Below, one piece after another: positions 1-7,479 of a stretch of DNA of 11,200 nt. The stretch is from positions 1 through 11,200 of the forward strand of contig CAYOAV010000057.1 in the NCBI GenBank assembly GCA_964402055.1, in the 5' to 3' direction. Source of the stretch: UMGS363 sp964402055 (GTDB lineage: Bacteria > Bacillota > Clostridia > Oscillospirales > Ruminococcaceae). Below the pieces are notes generated by a model. The model was given only the letters and a program-made list of their open reading frames with translations. It did no database searches and had not been told where the DNA came from. The position numbers were made by a program, and so were the translations under genes. The stretch's first letter is position 1, and every line of letters starts with the position of its first letter.

Positions 1-60
1 CGTAAACTCGTACATTTTTCAAAACGACGAAACGAACGCTACGCTTTAATCAGCGTACCC
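1..60. repeat. Right half of a long palindromic (MITE-like) repeat, cut by the window edge
   Basis: Bases 1-55 match 11140-11194 at about 52 of 55 positions (read by eye), including GTACATT (10-16), AAAACGACGAAACG (21-34) and TTAATCAGCG (46-55). In the copy at the far end these three blocks are the right arms of a nested palindrome whose left arms lie upstream. Here the matching left arms would fall before base 1, so only half of the element is visible. The end differs: this copy runs into TACCC, while the other runs into GATTCC. No open reading frame lies in it. It is probably a non-coding dispersed repeat. Whether it is mobile cannot be told from one and a half copies. Confidence 0.75.
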
Positions 61-61
61 A

Positions 62-95
62 TAGGGAAACGCTGTGCTTTAATCAGCGTTCCCTA
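62..95. repeat. Short hairpin of the same repeat family, tandem with the preceding copy
   Basis: TAGGGAA (62-68) pairs perfectly with TTCCCTA (89-95). After one bulged A (69), CGCT (70-73) pairs with AGCG (85-88), leaving an 11-base loop. Bases 76-93 repeat bases 43-60 with one mismatch (GCTTTAATCAGCGTACCC against GCTTTAATCAGCGTTCCC). The wider block 35-60 repeats at 68-93 with three mismatches, a period of 33 bases. The hairpin lies 45 bases before the start codon of the next gene. It could act as a transcript-end or leader structure, but no long T-run follows it. Confidence 0.7.
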
Positions 96-125
96 GCTTC
101 TTTACAAGAGATGAAAACAGAATAC

Positions 126-131
126 AAGGAG
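126..131 (+). promoter_or_regulatory. Ribosome binding site that fixes the start of the YcdB/SLH gene
   Basis: AAGGAG at 126-131 lies 8 bases before ATG 140. The in-frame GTG at 131 overlaps this Shine-Dalgarno sequence and cannot use it, so translation should start at 140. No convincing -35/-10 pair is visible between the repeats and this site, so the promoter is either inside the repeats or outside the window. Confidence 0.85.
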
Positions 132-139
132 TGATTTTT

Positions 140-2361
140 ATGACAAAAAATACAATTAGGAGAATTGCCGCCACTGCAATGGCTCTGCTTATGACCTTTG
201 GTGCAGGCACTATGCCGACCTTTGCCGCAAAGGCTTCAACGTCAACATCAGCCGCTTCTGACAGTGCAAAGGAAAAGAATATGAAATCTGCTCTGACAGC
301 GGTAAAAAAGCGTGTTCAAGTTCCCGAAAAGCTGACCGAATTTAAATACACCACTTCGACAAAATATGGTACGGATTGCTATAATTTTGTATGGAACGAT
401 AAGGATAATAAAGAGTCGCTGGAGATAAGCTATGCGAACGGATTTATTTTAGGCTATTCCTATAATTCTGATTCCTCTGACGGTAAGATTCAGCGTTTTG
501 CAAAGCTTTCGGACGATGAGCTTATTTCATCGGCAAAAAAGCATTTGAAGAAGCTTAACCCTGATATTGCCGATAAGGTAAAATACAGCGTGAACAGCAT
601 TTCGCTTTTTGGGAATAATGCTGTTGTGTACTTTGACAGGCTTGAAAATGGTATTGTTGTCGAGGGTAACGGCGGTAATATTACAATAGATAAGGACACA
701 GGCGAGCTTTACAGTATGAATATGGAATGGTTCTGGGAGGGTACAAGCTTCCAGTCACCGTCCTCAAAGCTTACTGCCGCCGAGGCTAAGCAAAAATATA
801 AGGAGCTTACAACTCTTACACCGATATATCGCATTGTAAATGAATACGATGAGGAAAAAGAGGAATATACTGAAAAGGCGGTTTTCCTTTACACCCCCGA
901 TTTCAGCTATGAGATAGACGCTTTTACAGGTGAACAATCGACTATATGGGACGATATGAAAAATGATAAGGGCGGTGCGGTATATTCATACCATTATTAT
1001 GGAAACCCGAGTATAACCGAGGAATACGCAGAAGGCAGTGATGATGACGCAGGGGTTGACTTTACCGAGGCGGAGTTAAGAGAAATCCAGGCTGATGAGG
1101 GTTTGTTTAAAAAAGATGAAATAACTGCTCTGCTCAATAAATGCAAATACACAAAGATCCCCGATTATGCAGAAATTGAAAACGCAAACCTTTATAAGGA
1201 AGACGATTCATATTTTTATTCAATCATATACAAGGGCGGCAATGAATATGATGAGGTAATGGCTGAGGAAGACATTCAGGTGGGCGGTTCTGCTTCGGTG
1301 AATACTTCAGCAGCATATAATCCTTATTTTTATATGTATCTGACTATCAACGCAAAAACAGGAAAGGTAGTATCATTCAATAAGGATTTCAGCGATGATT
1401 ACGACAGCAGTAAGGCTTACCCTGTTTCATCAAATGCCAAAATCGCAGAAGCGGCGGCAAAATATTATTACGGTGATGTTTTCGGTGAGTTTAAGGCTTC
1501 TGAAAATAACAGTGCCGCTGATGATTATACAATAGTCAACGGACAGAAATACTATAACAATAATTTACGCACATATGAATACAACAGATATGTGAACGGA
1601 GTTATCGTTGAGGGCGACAGGATATGTATTCAGGTAGATAAAAATGGCGAGGTAACAAGAGTTTCAAAGAAATATTCCGATGTTAAATTCCCCTCTGCCC
1701 CAACTCTCGATAAGGACAAGGCATTCACAAAGCTTTTTAAACAGATAAAGCTGAACCATTATTATGACGGATATTACAAAAAGGACGGAACAGTCAAGAC
1801 CTATCTTCTCTATGATATAAGCGGATATACTCTTGACGGAAAATATAACGTTGTTGATTATAACGGAAATATTCTTCCTGCGGAAAAGGACGATGACATT
1901 GCTTATACCGATATAAAGGGAATTTCGCAGGAAAATGCGATAACAACTCTCGCTCGCTATGATATAACTCTTGAAACGGAAAACGGTAAATTTGACCCTG
2001 ACGGAAGGATCACCGATAAGGAATTTGCGGCGGCGGTTTATATGGCAACACGCAGCTATGTTCCGTATTATATTAAGAACGGTAATTACAATAAGGACGA
2101 AAAGGCTGTTAATCTCACTAAAAAGGAAGCCGCAAAGGTATTTGTCGATGTTTACGGCGGCTCGGATTATGCAAAGCTTAAGGGAATATACCGCTCGCCG
2201 TTCAATGATGTAAAATCAAGCGATGAATATGTCGGATATATTGCAATAGCTAAGGCTCTCGGCTTCGCTTCGGGCGATAGTAAGGGGAATTATTCCCCCG
2301 ATAAGGCTCTTACAAGGGCAGAAGCAATGCAGATGATTTATGATTATATCAAAAGATTAAG
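140..2361 (+). CDS. Secreted YcdB/YcdC-like protein with C-terminal SLH repeats (3' end lost in gap)
   Basis: 740 residues are visible before the N run. The N-terminus (MTKNTIRRIAATAMALLM, then ending near TFAAKA, about residue 31) is a typical Sec signal peptide. The body resembles YcdB/YcdC (DUF4901, PepSY-like) repeats. A segment near 165-184 (FDRLENGIVVEG, then an ITID strand) recurs near 481-500 (YNRYVNGVIVEG, then IQVD). Each copy is followed by a KLTAAEAK- or TLDKDKAF-type helix. From about 588 onward there are SLH-type repeats; the clearest is near 687-737 with FNDV, YSPDKALTRAEA and a closing IYDYIK helix, and a weaker one begins at YTDIKGIS. The family is exported, and SLH repeats usually attach proteins to the cell-wall polymer, so a surface protein is likely; its biochemical role is unknown. 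The real stop codon is inside or beyond the gap. Confidence 0.85.
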
Positions 2362-2461
2362 NNNNNNNNNNNNNNNNNNNNNNNNNNNNNNNNNNNNNNN
2401 NNNNNNNNNNNNNNNNNNNNNNNNNNNNNNNNNNNNNNNNNNNNNNNNNNNNNNNNNNNNN
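2362..2461. other. Assembly gap (100 N)
   Basis: Exactly 100 N, a conventional placeholder for a gap of unknown size. The frame happens to stay open across it, which creates a false 871-residue fusion of an SLH protein with a hydrolase tail. The end of the first gene, the intergenic region and the start of the second gene are missing here. Confidence 0.98.
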
Positions 2462-2746
2462 ACAAAATATGTCACCGCTAAAAGCTGGGCGGATAAGGTT
2501 GCAGATTATCTCCCTGTATTTATTGCAAGCGGTTCAGAGGACCCTGTCGGAAATTACGGCAAGGCTCCTGAAGAGGTTTTCCGCCGCCTTACAGAGGCAG
2601 GTCAGAATGACGCAGAGCTTCATATTTATCCCGATATGCGTCATGAAATTTTAAACGAGGTCGGCAGAGATGAAGTATATGAGGATATTTTAAGCTGGAT
2701 AGATGAGCATAACCATGCTTATTGCGACAGCGATTTTGAGGAATAA
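2462..2746 (+). CDS. Alpha/beta hydrolase, C-terminal fragment (5' end lost in gap)
   Basis: About 94 C-terminal residues remain. The pattern LPVFIASGSEDPVGNYGK, then EVFRRL, then LHIYPDMRHEILNE and a closing EVYEDILSWIDEH helix is the usual end of serine-hydrolase proteins of the lysophospholipase/S33 aminopeptidase type. The D of SGSEDPVG should be the catalytic acid and the H of RHEILNE the catalytic histidine. The nucleophile serine (GxSxG) and oxyanion region are in the missing part. The fragment has no signal or membrane segment and ends in an acidic tail (DSDFEE). It stops only 3 bases before the ATG of the ComM gene, so the two are probably co-transcribed. The substrate cannot be told from this piece. 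A relation to the SLH repeats before the gap is very unlikely. Confidence 0.85.
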   Translation, partial: TKYVTAKSWADKVADYLPVFIASGSEDPVGNYGKAPEEVFRRLTEAGQNDAELHIYPDMRHEILNEVGRDEVYEDILSWIDEHNHAYCDSDFEE

Positions 2747-2749
2747 AAA

Positions 2750-4276
2750 ATGTATGCAAAAGTAAACAGTCTTGGACTTTTCGGACTTAATGCGTTCCCT
2801 GTTGATGTTGAGATAGAAACAAGCAAGGGTACGCCGTCCTTCGATATAATCGGTCTTGCAGATACCGCCATAAAGGAAAGCAGGGAAAGAATACGTTCGG
2901 CTCTCCGTGCTTCGCTGATAAGCTTTCCGCTCAACAGGATAATTGTAAATCTTGCTCCTGCCGATACTAAAAAAACAGGTAGTATACACGACCTTGCTAT
3001 CTTCACGGCTTTGCTCTGCGTTACAGGGAATGTTCCTGCGGATATTTCAAAATCAGCCTTTATAGGTGAGGTTTCGCTCAACGGTGATGTCAGGGGAGTG
3101 AACGGAGTTCTGCCTATGGTACTGCTTGCCCAAAGGGAAGGCTTTGACGAGGTTTTTGTGCCTGAAATAAATGCTTATGAGGCAAGCGTTGTTGAGGGGA
3201 TAAGGGTTTTCGGTGTAAAAAATACCGCCGAGCTGATAACCCATTTTGACGGAAGCAAGCCTTTAAAACCGCAGGATAAATATGCTGTCCGTGATGAACA
3301 GCGTTTTGAGCAGGTCGATTTTTCCGAGGTCAAGGGTCAGCTTCAGGCTAAAAAGGCTTTGGAGGTTGCCGCCGCAGGAGGTCATAATGTGCTTATGATA
3401 GGAGCTCCCGGTTCGGGTAAGTCAATGATGGCTAAGCGTATTACGACTATTCTCCCTGCGATGACATTCGAGGAATCAATAGAAACGACTAATGTTCATT
3501 CGATATGCGGAATACTCGACCCTGATACTCCGCTCGTTACAAGAAGACCATTCCGCTCGCCGCATCATACAATATCAAGTGCAGGACTTTCGGGCGGCGG
3601 CTCAATTCCTCACCCAGGGGAAATTTCACTTGCACATAACGGTGTGCTTTTCCTTGATGAGCTTGCCGAGTTTGCACGTCCGTCGCTTGAAATACTCCGT
3701 CAGCCGCTTGAGGATAAAAAGGTAACTATTTCAAGGGCAAGCGGTACGGTTACATATCCATGCAGCTTTATGCTTATAGGTGCGATGAATCCATGTCCAT
3801 GCGGATATTTCGGAAGCCCTAACCATGAATGCCGATGCACACAAAAGCAGGTTTCGGCATATCTTGCTAAAATAAGCGGACCTATGCTTGATAGATTTGA
3901 TATCCATTGCAGGATAAATCCTGTTGATTTCGACAGCATTTCGTCAAAGGCAAGCGAGGAAAGCTCCGAGGCTATAAGAGAACGTGTCCAGAGGGCAAGA
4001 GAGGTTCAGAATGAACGCTATAAAGGCACGGGTATAACCTGCAATGCGGCTATAAGCGATAATCTTATAGGCGAGGTCTGCCCTCTGACGGATTCAGCAA
4101 AGGATACATTAAAAAATGTATTTGATAAAATGGGACTTTCTGCAAGAGGATATAACCGTATTCTCAAGCTTTCGAGGACTATTGCGGATATGTCGGGAGC
4201 GGATGTTATCGACAAGCTGCATATTGCCCAGGCGGTTCAGTTCAGAACTCTTGACAGGCAGTTCTGGGGGAAATAA
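2750..4276 (+). CDS. comM: YifB/ComM-family Mg-chelatase-like AAA+ ATPase
   Basis: 508 residues, the normal length for the family. The N-terminal ChlI-like domain (about 1-170) begins MYAKVNSLGLFGLNAFPVDV and carries FDIIGLADTAIKESRERI and NLAPADTKKTGS. The AAA+ core follows, with Walker A GAPGSGKS (218-225), Walker B VLFLDE (299-304), a sensor Asn in GAMNPCPC (347) and an arginine-finger-like DRFD (381-384). Four cysteines at 349, 351, 361 and 363 form the family's CPCG...CRC cluster. The C-terminal Mg_chelatase_C part holds LSARGYNRILKLSRTIADM. In transformable bacteria ComM is a hexameric helicase promoting branch migration during natural transformation; the role in Clostridia is not established, though the gene is widespread there. 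The ATG lies 3 bases after the hydrolase stop, with no strong Shine-Dalgarno sequence, which suggests translational coupling. The next gene starts 1 base after its stop. Confidence 0.95.
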   Translation: MYAKVNSLGLFGLNAFPVDVEIETSKGTPSFDIIGLADTAIKESRERIRSALRASLISFPLNRIIVNLAPADTKKTGSIHDLAIFTALLCVTGNVPADISKSAFIGEVSLNGDVRGVNGVLPMVLLAQREGFDEVFVPEINAYEASVVEGIRVFGVKNTAELITHFDGSKPLKPQDKYAVRDEQRFEQVDFSEVKGQLQAKKALEVAAAGGHNVLMIGAPGSGKSMMAKRITTILPAMTFEESIETTNVHSICGILDPDTPLVTRRPFRSPHHTISSAGLSGGGSIPHPGEISLAHNGVLFLDELAEFARPSLEILRQPLEDKKVTISRASGTVTYPCSFMLIGAMNPCPCGYFGSPNHECRCTQKQVSAYLAKISGPMLDRFDIHCRINPVDFDSISSKASEESSEAIRERVQRAREVQNERYKGTGITCNAAISDNLIGEVCPLTDSAKDTLKNVFDKMGLSARGYNRILKLSRTIADMSGADVIDKLHIAQAVQFRTLDRQFWGK

Positions 4277-4277
4277 A

Positions 4278-5231
4278 ATGAAGGAATTTTTAATTAATAA
4301 AAACGACAGCGGTCAGCGTGTGGATAAATTTATAGAAAAATCCGTGCCATTGCTGCCGAAAAGCCTGATGTATAAATATATCAGAACAAAAAGAATAAAG
4401 GTCGGCGGAAAACGCTGTGAAATATCAACAAGGCTCTGCGAGGGCGATGTTATGCAGCTTTACATAAGCGATGAATTTTTTGAAACAGCTCCCGAACGTG
4501 TTTTTTTGAGTGTTCCTGCGGATATTTCCGTTGTATATGAGGACGAAAATATACTTCTTTGCGATAAGAAAAACGGTCTTGTCGTTCACGAGGACGATGA
4601 AAACACCACAGATACGCTTATAAACCGCATTCTGCATTATCTCTACGATAAGGGGGAATATGATCCCGAACGTGAAAACAGCTTCACTCCTGCACTCTGC
4701 AACAGGCTTGACAGGAATACAGGCGGAATAGTCATTGCGGCGAAAAATGCCGAGGCTCTGCGTATTCTTAACGAGAAGATAAAGGAACGTGAGATAGAAA
4801 AAAGGTATCTTTGCATAACGGTGGGCGTTCCTCCGAAAAAATCCGATACAATGACGGCTTATCTTGAAAAGGACGAAAGAACCAAGACGGTAAAGGTTAC
4901 CGACAGGAAAACTCCCACTAACAAGACCATAATAACGTCATATAAGCTGATAAAAACTGATGGAAAGCTTGCACTTTTAGAGGTTAAGCTCGATACAGGA
5001 AGAACTCATCAGATAAGAGCCCATTTCGCACATATCGGCTGCCCTCTTTTAGGCGATGGTAAATACGGCATCGGCGAGGTGAACCGTAAATATAAGATAA
5101 AAACGCAGGCTCTTTATTCATATAAGCTGAAATTTACCTTCCGCACTCCGTCAGGTATACTTGAATATCTTAACGGCAGGGAATTTACAGCGGAAAATGT
5201 ATGGTTCAAGGATAACTTCCTCGAAAAATGA
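4278..5231 (+). CDS. RluA-family RNA pseudouridine synthase (RluC/RluD-like)
   Basis: 317 residues. An S4 RNA-binding domain at about 1-62 (SGQRVDKFI, YKYIRTKRIKVGGKR, LCEGDVMQLYI) precedes the catalytic domain. Motif I reads NRLDRNTGGIVIAAKN, with the catalytic aspartate at residue 145. The later motif GRTHQIRAHFAHIGCPLLGD (241-260) is typical of the RluA group. The enzyme isomerises specific uridines in RNA, most often 23S rRNA in proteins with an S4 domain; the target site cannot be read from sequence. The frame is open back to 4116, but that stretch lies inside comM. ATG 4278, just after the comM stop and preceded by GGGGGAAATAA, starts the family's usual N-terminus, so I chose it. The near-zero spacing points to one operon with comM and the hydrolase. 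Confidence 0.95.
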   Translation: MKEFLINKNDSGQRVDKFIEKSVPLLPKSLMYKYIRTKRIKVGGKRCEISTRLCEGDVMQLYISDEFFETAPERVFLSVPADISVVYEDENILLCDKKNGLVVHEDDENTTDTLINRILHYLYDKGEYDPERENSFTPALCNRLDRNTGGIVIAAKNAEALRILNEKIKEREIEKRYLCITVGVPPKKSDTMTAYLEKDERTKTVKVTDRKTPTNKTIITSYKLIKTDGKLALLEVKLDTGRTHQIRAHFAHIGCPLLGDGKYGIGEVNRKYKIKTQALYSYKLKFTFRTPSGILEYLNGREFTAENVWFKDNFLEK

Positions 5232-5321
5232 CGATTTTGCGTTAAATCAAAGGCATAATTGACATAATCGGCTGTTGGTTTTTGTCATAATTGTAGAAAA
5301 TAACGGACGTGACCTTGAAAT

Positions 5322-5353
5322 TTGAGTTTTTGGGTGTTAATTTTTTGTATAAT
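5322..5353 (+). promoter_or_regulatory. Candidate promoter for the diguanylate cyclase gene
   Basis: The 171-base stretch 5232-5402 has no gene. TATAAT at 5348-5353 is a perfect -10. The best nearby -35 is TTGAGT at 5322-5327, but its 20-base spacer is long, and TTGAAA at 5315-5320 is further still. A TTGACA at 5259-5264 also lacks a well-placed -10. CATAATTG occurs twice (5254-5261 and 5286-5293) and could be part of an operator. No intrinsic terminator is seen after the pseudouridine synthase, so read-through is possible. Confidence 0.4.
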
Positions 5354-5387
5354 GTGTTAAAATAAAGTTATACAGTAATTTTTTGCC

Positions 5388-5394
5388 AAGAGGG
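5388..5394 (+). promoter_or_regulatory. Ribosome binding site supporting a TTG start
   Basis: AAGAGGG at 5388-5394 lies 8 bases before TTG 5403. The nearer ATG at 5396 is only 1 base from this site and opens a frame of seven codons ending in TAA, so it is not the start. This decides for the rare TTG initiation codon, which usually means modest translation. Confidence 0.7.
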
Positions 5395-5402
5395 TATGAT
5401 AA

Positions 5403-6485
5403 TTGAGAGCTTTGTTTAAAACTTTTATAGATGCATTCCGAGGTCATGGTATCGTTGATCATCAGCTCAAATACAGATTCGTTTTTCTTGCCTGCATATT
5501 CGTTCATGGAATGCTTGCTGTTTCTTTTGCATTTCTGGGTATTTTTACGCTGTCAGTTTTCAACGTGTTCAGCGTTGCAGGCTATGTGGTATGCTGGCGG
5601 CTTATCAATAAAAAGGTGTATGAGCCTGCTTATTACTATACCTGCATTGAAATAACCGCTCATACGATACTTGCGGCTGTGACTGTCGGCTGGGAATGCG
5701 GATTTTCAATGTACATAATTGCTTTCGTTCCTGTGACGCTGTATATGCAGTTCAATATGGAGGAAAATCCCCAGCTTAAGCGAACCTATCTTAACGGAAT
5801 TTATCAGGCGGCGGCATATATGCTGTGCAGAGTATTCACCTTTATGATAGAGCCGTTCAAGAAAATTCCCGATGAAGCTGTTATTACTTTTTATCTTATA
5901 AATTCGGTATGTGCGTTTTCAATGATAACTCTTTTCTCGATAATGTTTATGCTTGAAATAAGAAGCTCACATCTTAGCATGAAGCTCAAAAATGAAGAGC
6001 TTAACAGAATAGCAAGCGTTGATACGCTGACAGGTCTGCTCAACAGAAGAAGTATGACGCAGAGATTCAATGCGGCTATAAGCTCAAATGAAGTTTTTTC
6101 CGTTATAATGTGTGATATTGATGATTTTAAAAAGGTCAACGATACATACGGCCACGATTGCGGAGATGTCGTGCTTAAAGAGGTTTCCGAGGTCATAAGC
6201 GGCTGCCTGCGTGAAAATGACAGCATAAGCCGTTGGGGCGGCGAGGAAATACTTATAATGATAAACGATTCCGAGGTTTCCGAGGCGGCTCTTATCGCCG
6301 AGCGTATCAGAAAAAAGGTCGAACGCAGGGAGATAGTTTATGGTGATAAGGCTGTGCATTGCACAATAACCATCGGCGTTGCCGATATAACCCAGGGCAA
6401 AACCGTTGAGCATACAATAACCATTGCCGATGAAAGGCTTTATGTCGGAAAAACAAGCGGTAAAAACCGTGTTGTAAGTGAATAA
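5403..6485 (+). CDS. Membrane-anchored diguanylate cyclase (GGDEF domain)
   Basis: 360 residues. The N-terminal part (about 24-186) is a run of hydrophobic segments, probably five or six membrane helices, followed by a short charged linker (about 187-205). The GGDEF domain begins at DTLTGLLNRR (207-216) and contains DIDDFKKVNDTYGHDCGD (238-255). The signature is GGEEI at 279-283; Glu in the third position is common in active cyclases, and Ile replaces the usual Phe. RENDSISRW (270-278) gives an RxxD inhibitory site at the normal distance, so feedback inhibition by product is expected. The enzyme should make cyclic di-GMP from two GTP at the inner membrane face. The membrane part looks like an unassigned sensor without a large extracellular loop. 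No EAL domain is attached. The gene seems to be its own transcription unit, with a terminator 2 bases after the stop. Confidence 0.93.
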   Translation: MRALFKTFIDAFRGHGIVDHQLKYRFVFLACIFVHGMLAVSFAFLGIFTLSVFNVFSVAGYVVCWRLINKKVYEPAYYYTCIEITAHTILAAVTVGWECGFSMYIIAFVPVTLYMQFNMEENPQLKRTYLNGIYQAAAYMLCRVFTFMIEPFKKIPDEAVITFYLINSVCAFSMITLFSIMFMLEIRSSHLSMKLKNEELNRIASVDTLTGLLNRRSMTQRFNAAISSNEVFSVIMCDIDDFKKVNDTYGHDCGDVVLKEVSEVISGCLRENDSISRWGGEEILIMINDSEVSEAALIAERIRKKVERREIVYGDKAVHCTITIGVADITQGKTVEHTITIADERLYVGKTSGKNRVVSE

Positions 6486-6487
6486 TG

Positions 6488-6522
6488 AAAAATCCCGATA
6501 AACGAATTTTCGGGATTTTTTT
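6488..6522 (+). terminator. Rho-independent terminator after the diguanylate cyclase gene
   Basis: AAATCCCGA (6490-6498) pairs with TCGGGATTT (6510-6518), and the T-run continues to 6522. It lies directly after the stop codon and before the next promoter, so it separates the two transcription units. Confidence 0.92.
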
Positions 6523-6532
6523 GCGTTTGCGG

Positions 6533-6561
6533 TTGATTTATATTGAAGAATATGATATAAT
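6533..6561 (+). promoter_or_regulatory. Strong housekeeping-type promoter for the PHP-malic enzyme operon
   Basis: TTGATT (6533-6538) and TATAAT (6556-6561) are separated by exactly 17 bases, and TGA before the -10 gives an extended -10 (TGATATAAT). This is close to the main-sigma-factor consensus. The untranslated leader of about 60 bases to ATG 6628 contains a weak inverted repeat (GTTAA 6574-6578, TTAAC 6596-6600) and no riboswitch that I recognise. Confidence 0.85.
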
Positions 6562-6627
6562 TAATTAAATAAGGTTAAGTAAAGGAAGCGAGCAGTTAAC
6601 TTTTGTATATTTTAAGGAGATGAGATT

Positions 6628-7464
6628 ATGATAGGCGATCTTCACTGCCATACAACTCTTTCCGATGGTTCTCTCGGAATTGAGGATATCATAGTTCAGG
6701 CAAAGAAAACAGGCGTTGATTTTATTTCGATAACCGATCATGACACAATGTCGTCAATAAGCCGTGCCAAGGTTCTCGGCGAGCGTTACGGAATACAGAC
6801 TATCCCCGGGGTGGAGCTTTCCGCCTGGGATAAAAAGCGTAACCGCAAGGTGCATATTCTTTGTTATGCTCCGCAAAAGCCGGACCGTCTGGAGGGACTT
6901 TGCATAAAATCCTGCGATATACGAAGAAAATGTGCCGCTGAAATGGTTGATAATGTTATGAAGCTGTATCCGATAACCGTGGAAAGCGTTATGAAGCACG
7001 CTACAGGTTCAAAAAGCATTTTCAAGCAGCATATTATGCACGCTCTTCTTGAATATGGCTATACAACTCATTTCTACGGCAGATTGAATGATAAGCTTTT
7101 TAACCTTAAAAGCGGAATCTGCATAGTCGAAAGAGAATATCCCGATGTTAATTTTGTCCTTGACCTGATACATTCTTCAAAGGGAGTTGCTGTAATGGCA
7201 CACCCGATGAAATATGATTCTGTCGAGCTGCTTGAAGAGCTTGCTCAGAATGGCAAAATTGACGGCGTTGAGGCATATCACTATTCCGCCAATGAGGAAC
7301 AGCAGGAGAAGCTTGTTAAAACCGCTGAAAAGTATGGTCTGATCGTCACGGGCGGTTCGGATTTCCATGGCTTGTATAACGAGCGTCCGACACATATCGG
7401 GAATTATTATACATCAAAGGATAATATCGACAGAATTATCAAGCTTGCAAATAAATCTAAGTAA
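6628..7464 (+). CDS. PHP-domain phosphoesterase (COG0613; RnmA/YciV-like 3',5'-nucleotide phosphatase)
   Basis: 278 residues, close to characterised relatives. The PHP metal-binding set is visible: H6 and H8 in DLHCHTTLSDG, D13, H38 in TDHDT, E63 in PGVELSA, H76, H192 in MAHP, and D245 and H247 in GGSDFHG. The central part, about 85-180, is the variable insertion typical of this group and probably shapes the substrate pocket. Characterised members are tri-metal enzymes that hydrolyse 3',5'-nucleoside bisphosphates such as pAp or trim short RNAs from the 5' end. By homology this one may clear such products in the cytoplasm, but the substrate is inferred. AAGGAG at 6614-6619 sits 8 bases before the ATG. 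It is the first gene after a strong promoter and is followed 15 bases later by the malic enzyme gene. Confidence 0.92.
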   Translation: MIGDLHCHTTLSDGSLGIEDIIVQAKKTGVDFISITDHDTMSSISRAKVLGERYGIQTIPGVELSAWDKKRNRKVHILCYAPQKPDRLEGLCIKSCDIRRKCAAEMVDNVMKLYPITVESVMKHATGSKSIFKQHIMHALLEYGYTTHFYGRLNDKLFNLKSGICIVEREYPDVNFVLDLIHSSKGVAVMAHPMKYDSVELLEELAQNGKIDGVEAYHYSANEEQQEKLVKTAEKYGLIVTGGSDFHGLYNERPTHIGNYYTSKDNIDRIIKLANKSK

Positions 7465-7479
7465 AAGAGGAATAATAAA

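Noticed and set aside
35..95. CRISPR array at the window start
   Set aside because: Only two imperfect units with a 33-base period, unit length larger than the spacing between them, and no cas genes. It is better read as a duplicated palindrome.
131..139. GTG start at 131 for the YcdB/SLH gene
   Set aside because: It overlaps the AAGGAG ribosome site itself; ATG 140 has the correct 8-base spacing and gives a cleaner signal peptide.
4116..4277. N-terminal extension of the pseudouridine synthase back to 4116
   Set aside because: This stretch lies inside comM in another frame, and its translation does not resemble the family; the S4 domain begins right after ATG 4278.
4737..4750. Unusual motif NRLDRNTGG in the pseudouridine synthase as a possible defect
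   Set aside because: The catalytic Asp and the surrounding Arg and Thr are kept, and this variant is, as far as I recall, common in clostridial members of the family.
5232..5402. Cyclic di-GMP riboswitch ahead of the diguanylate cyclase gene
   Set aside because: I cannot find the conserved GEMM core sequence or a matching fold in this A+T-rich stretch.
5396..5419. Seven-codon leader peptide overlapping the diguanylate cyclase start
   Set aside because: Its ATG is only 1 base from the ribosome site, and no attenuator follows.
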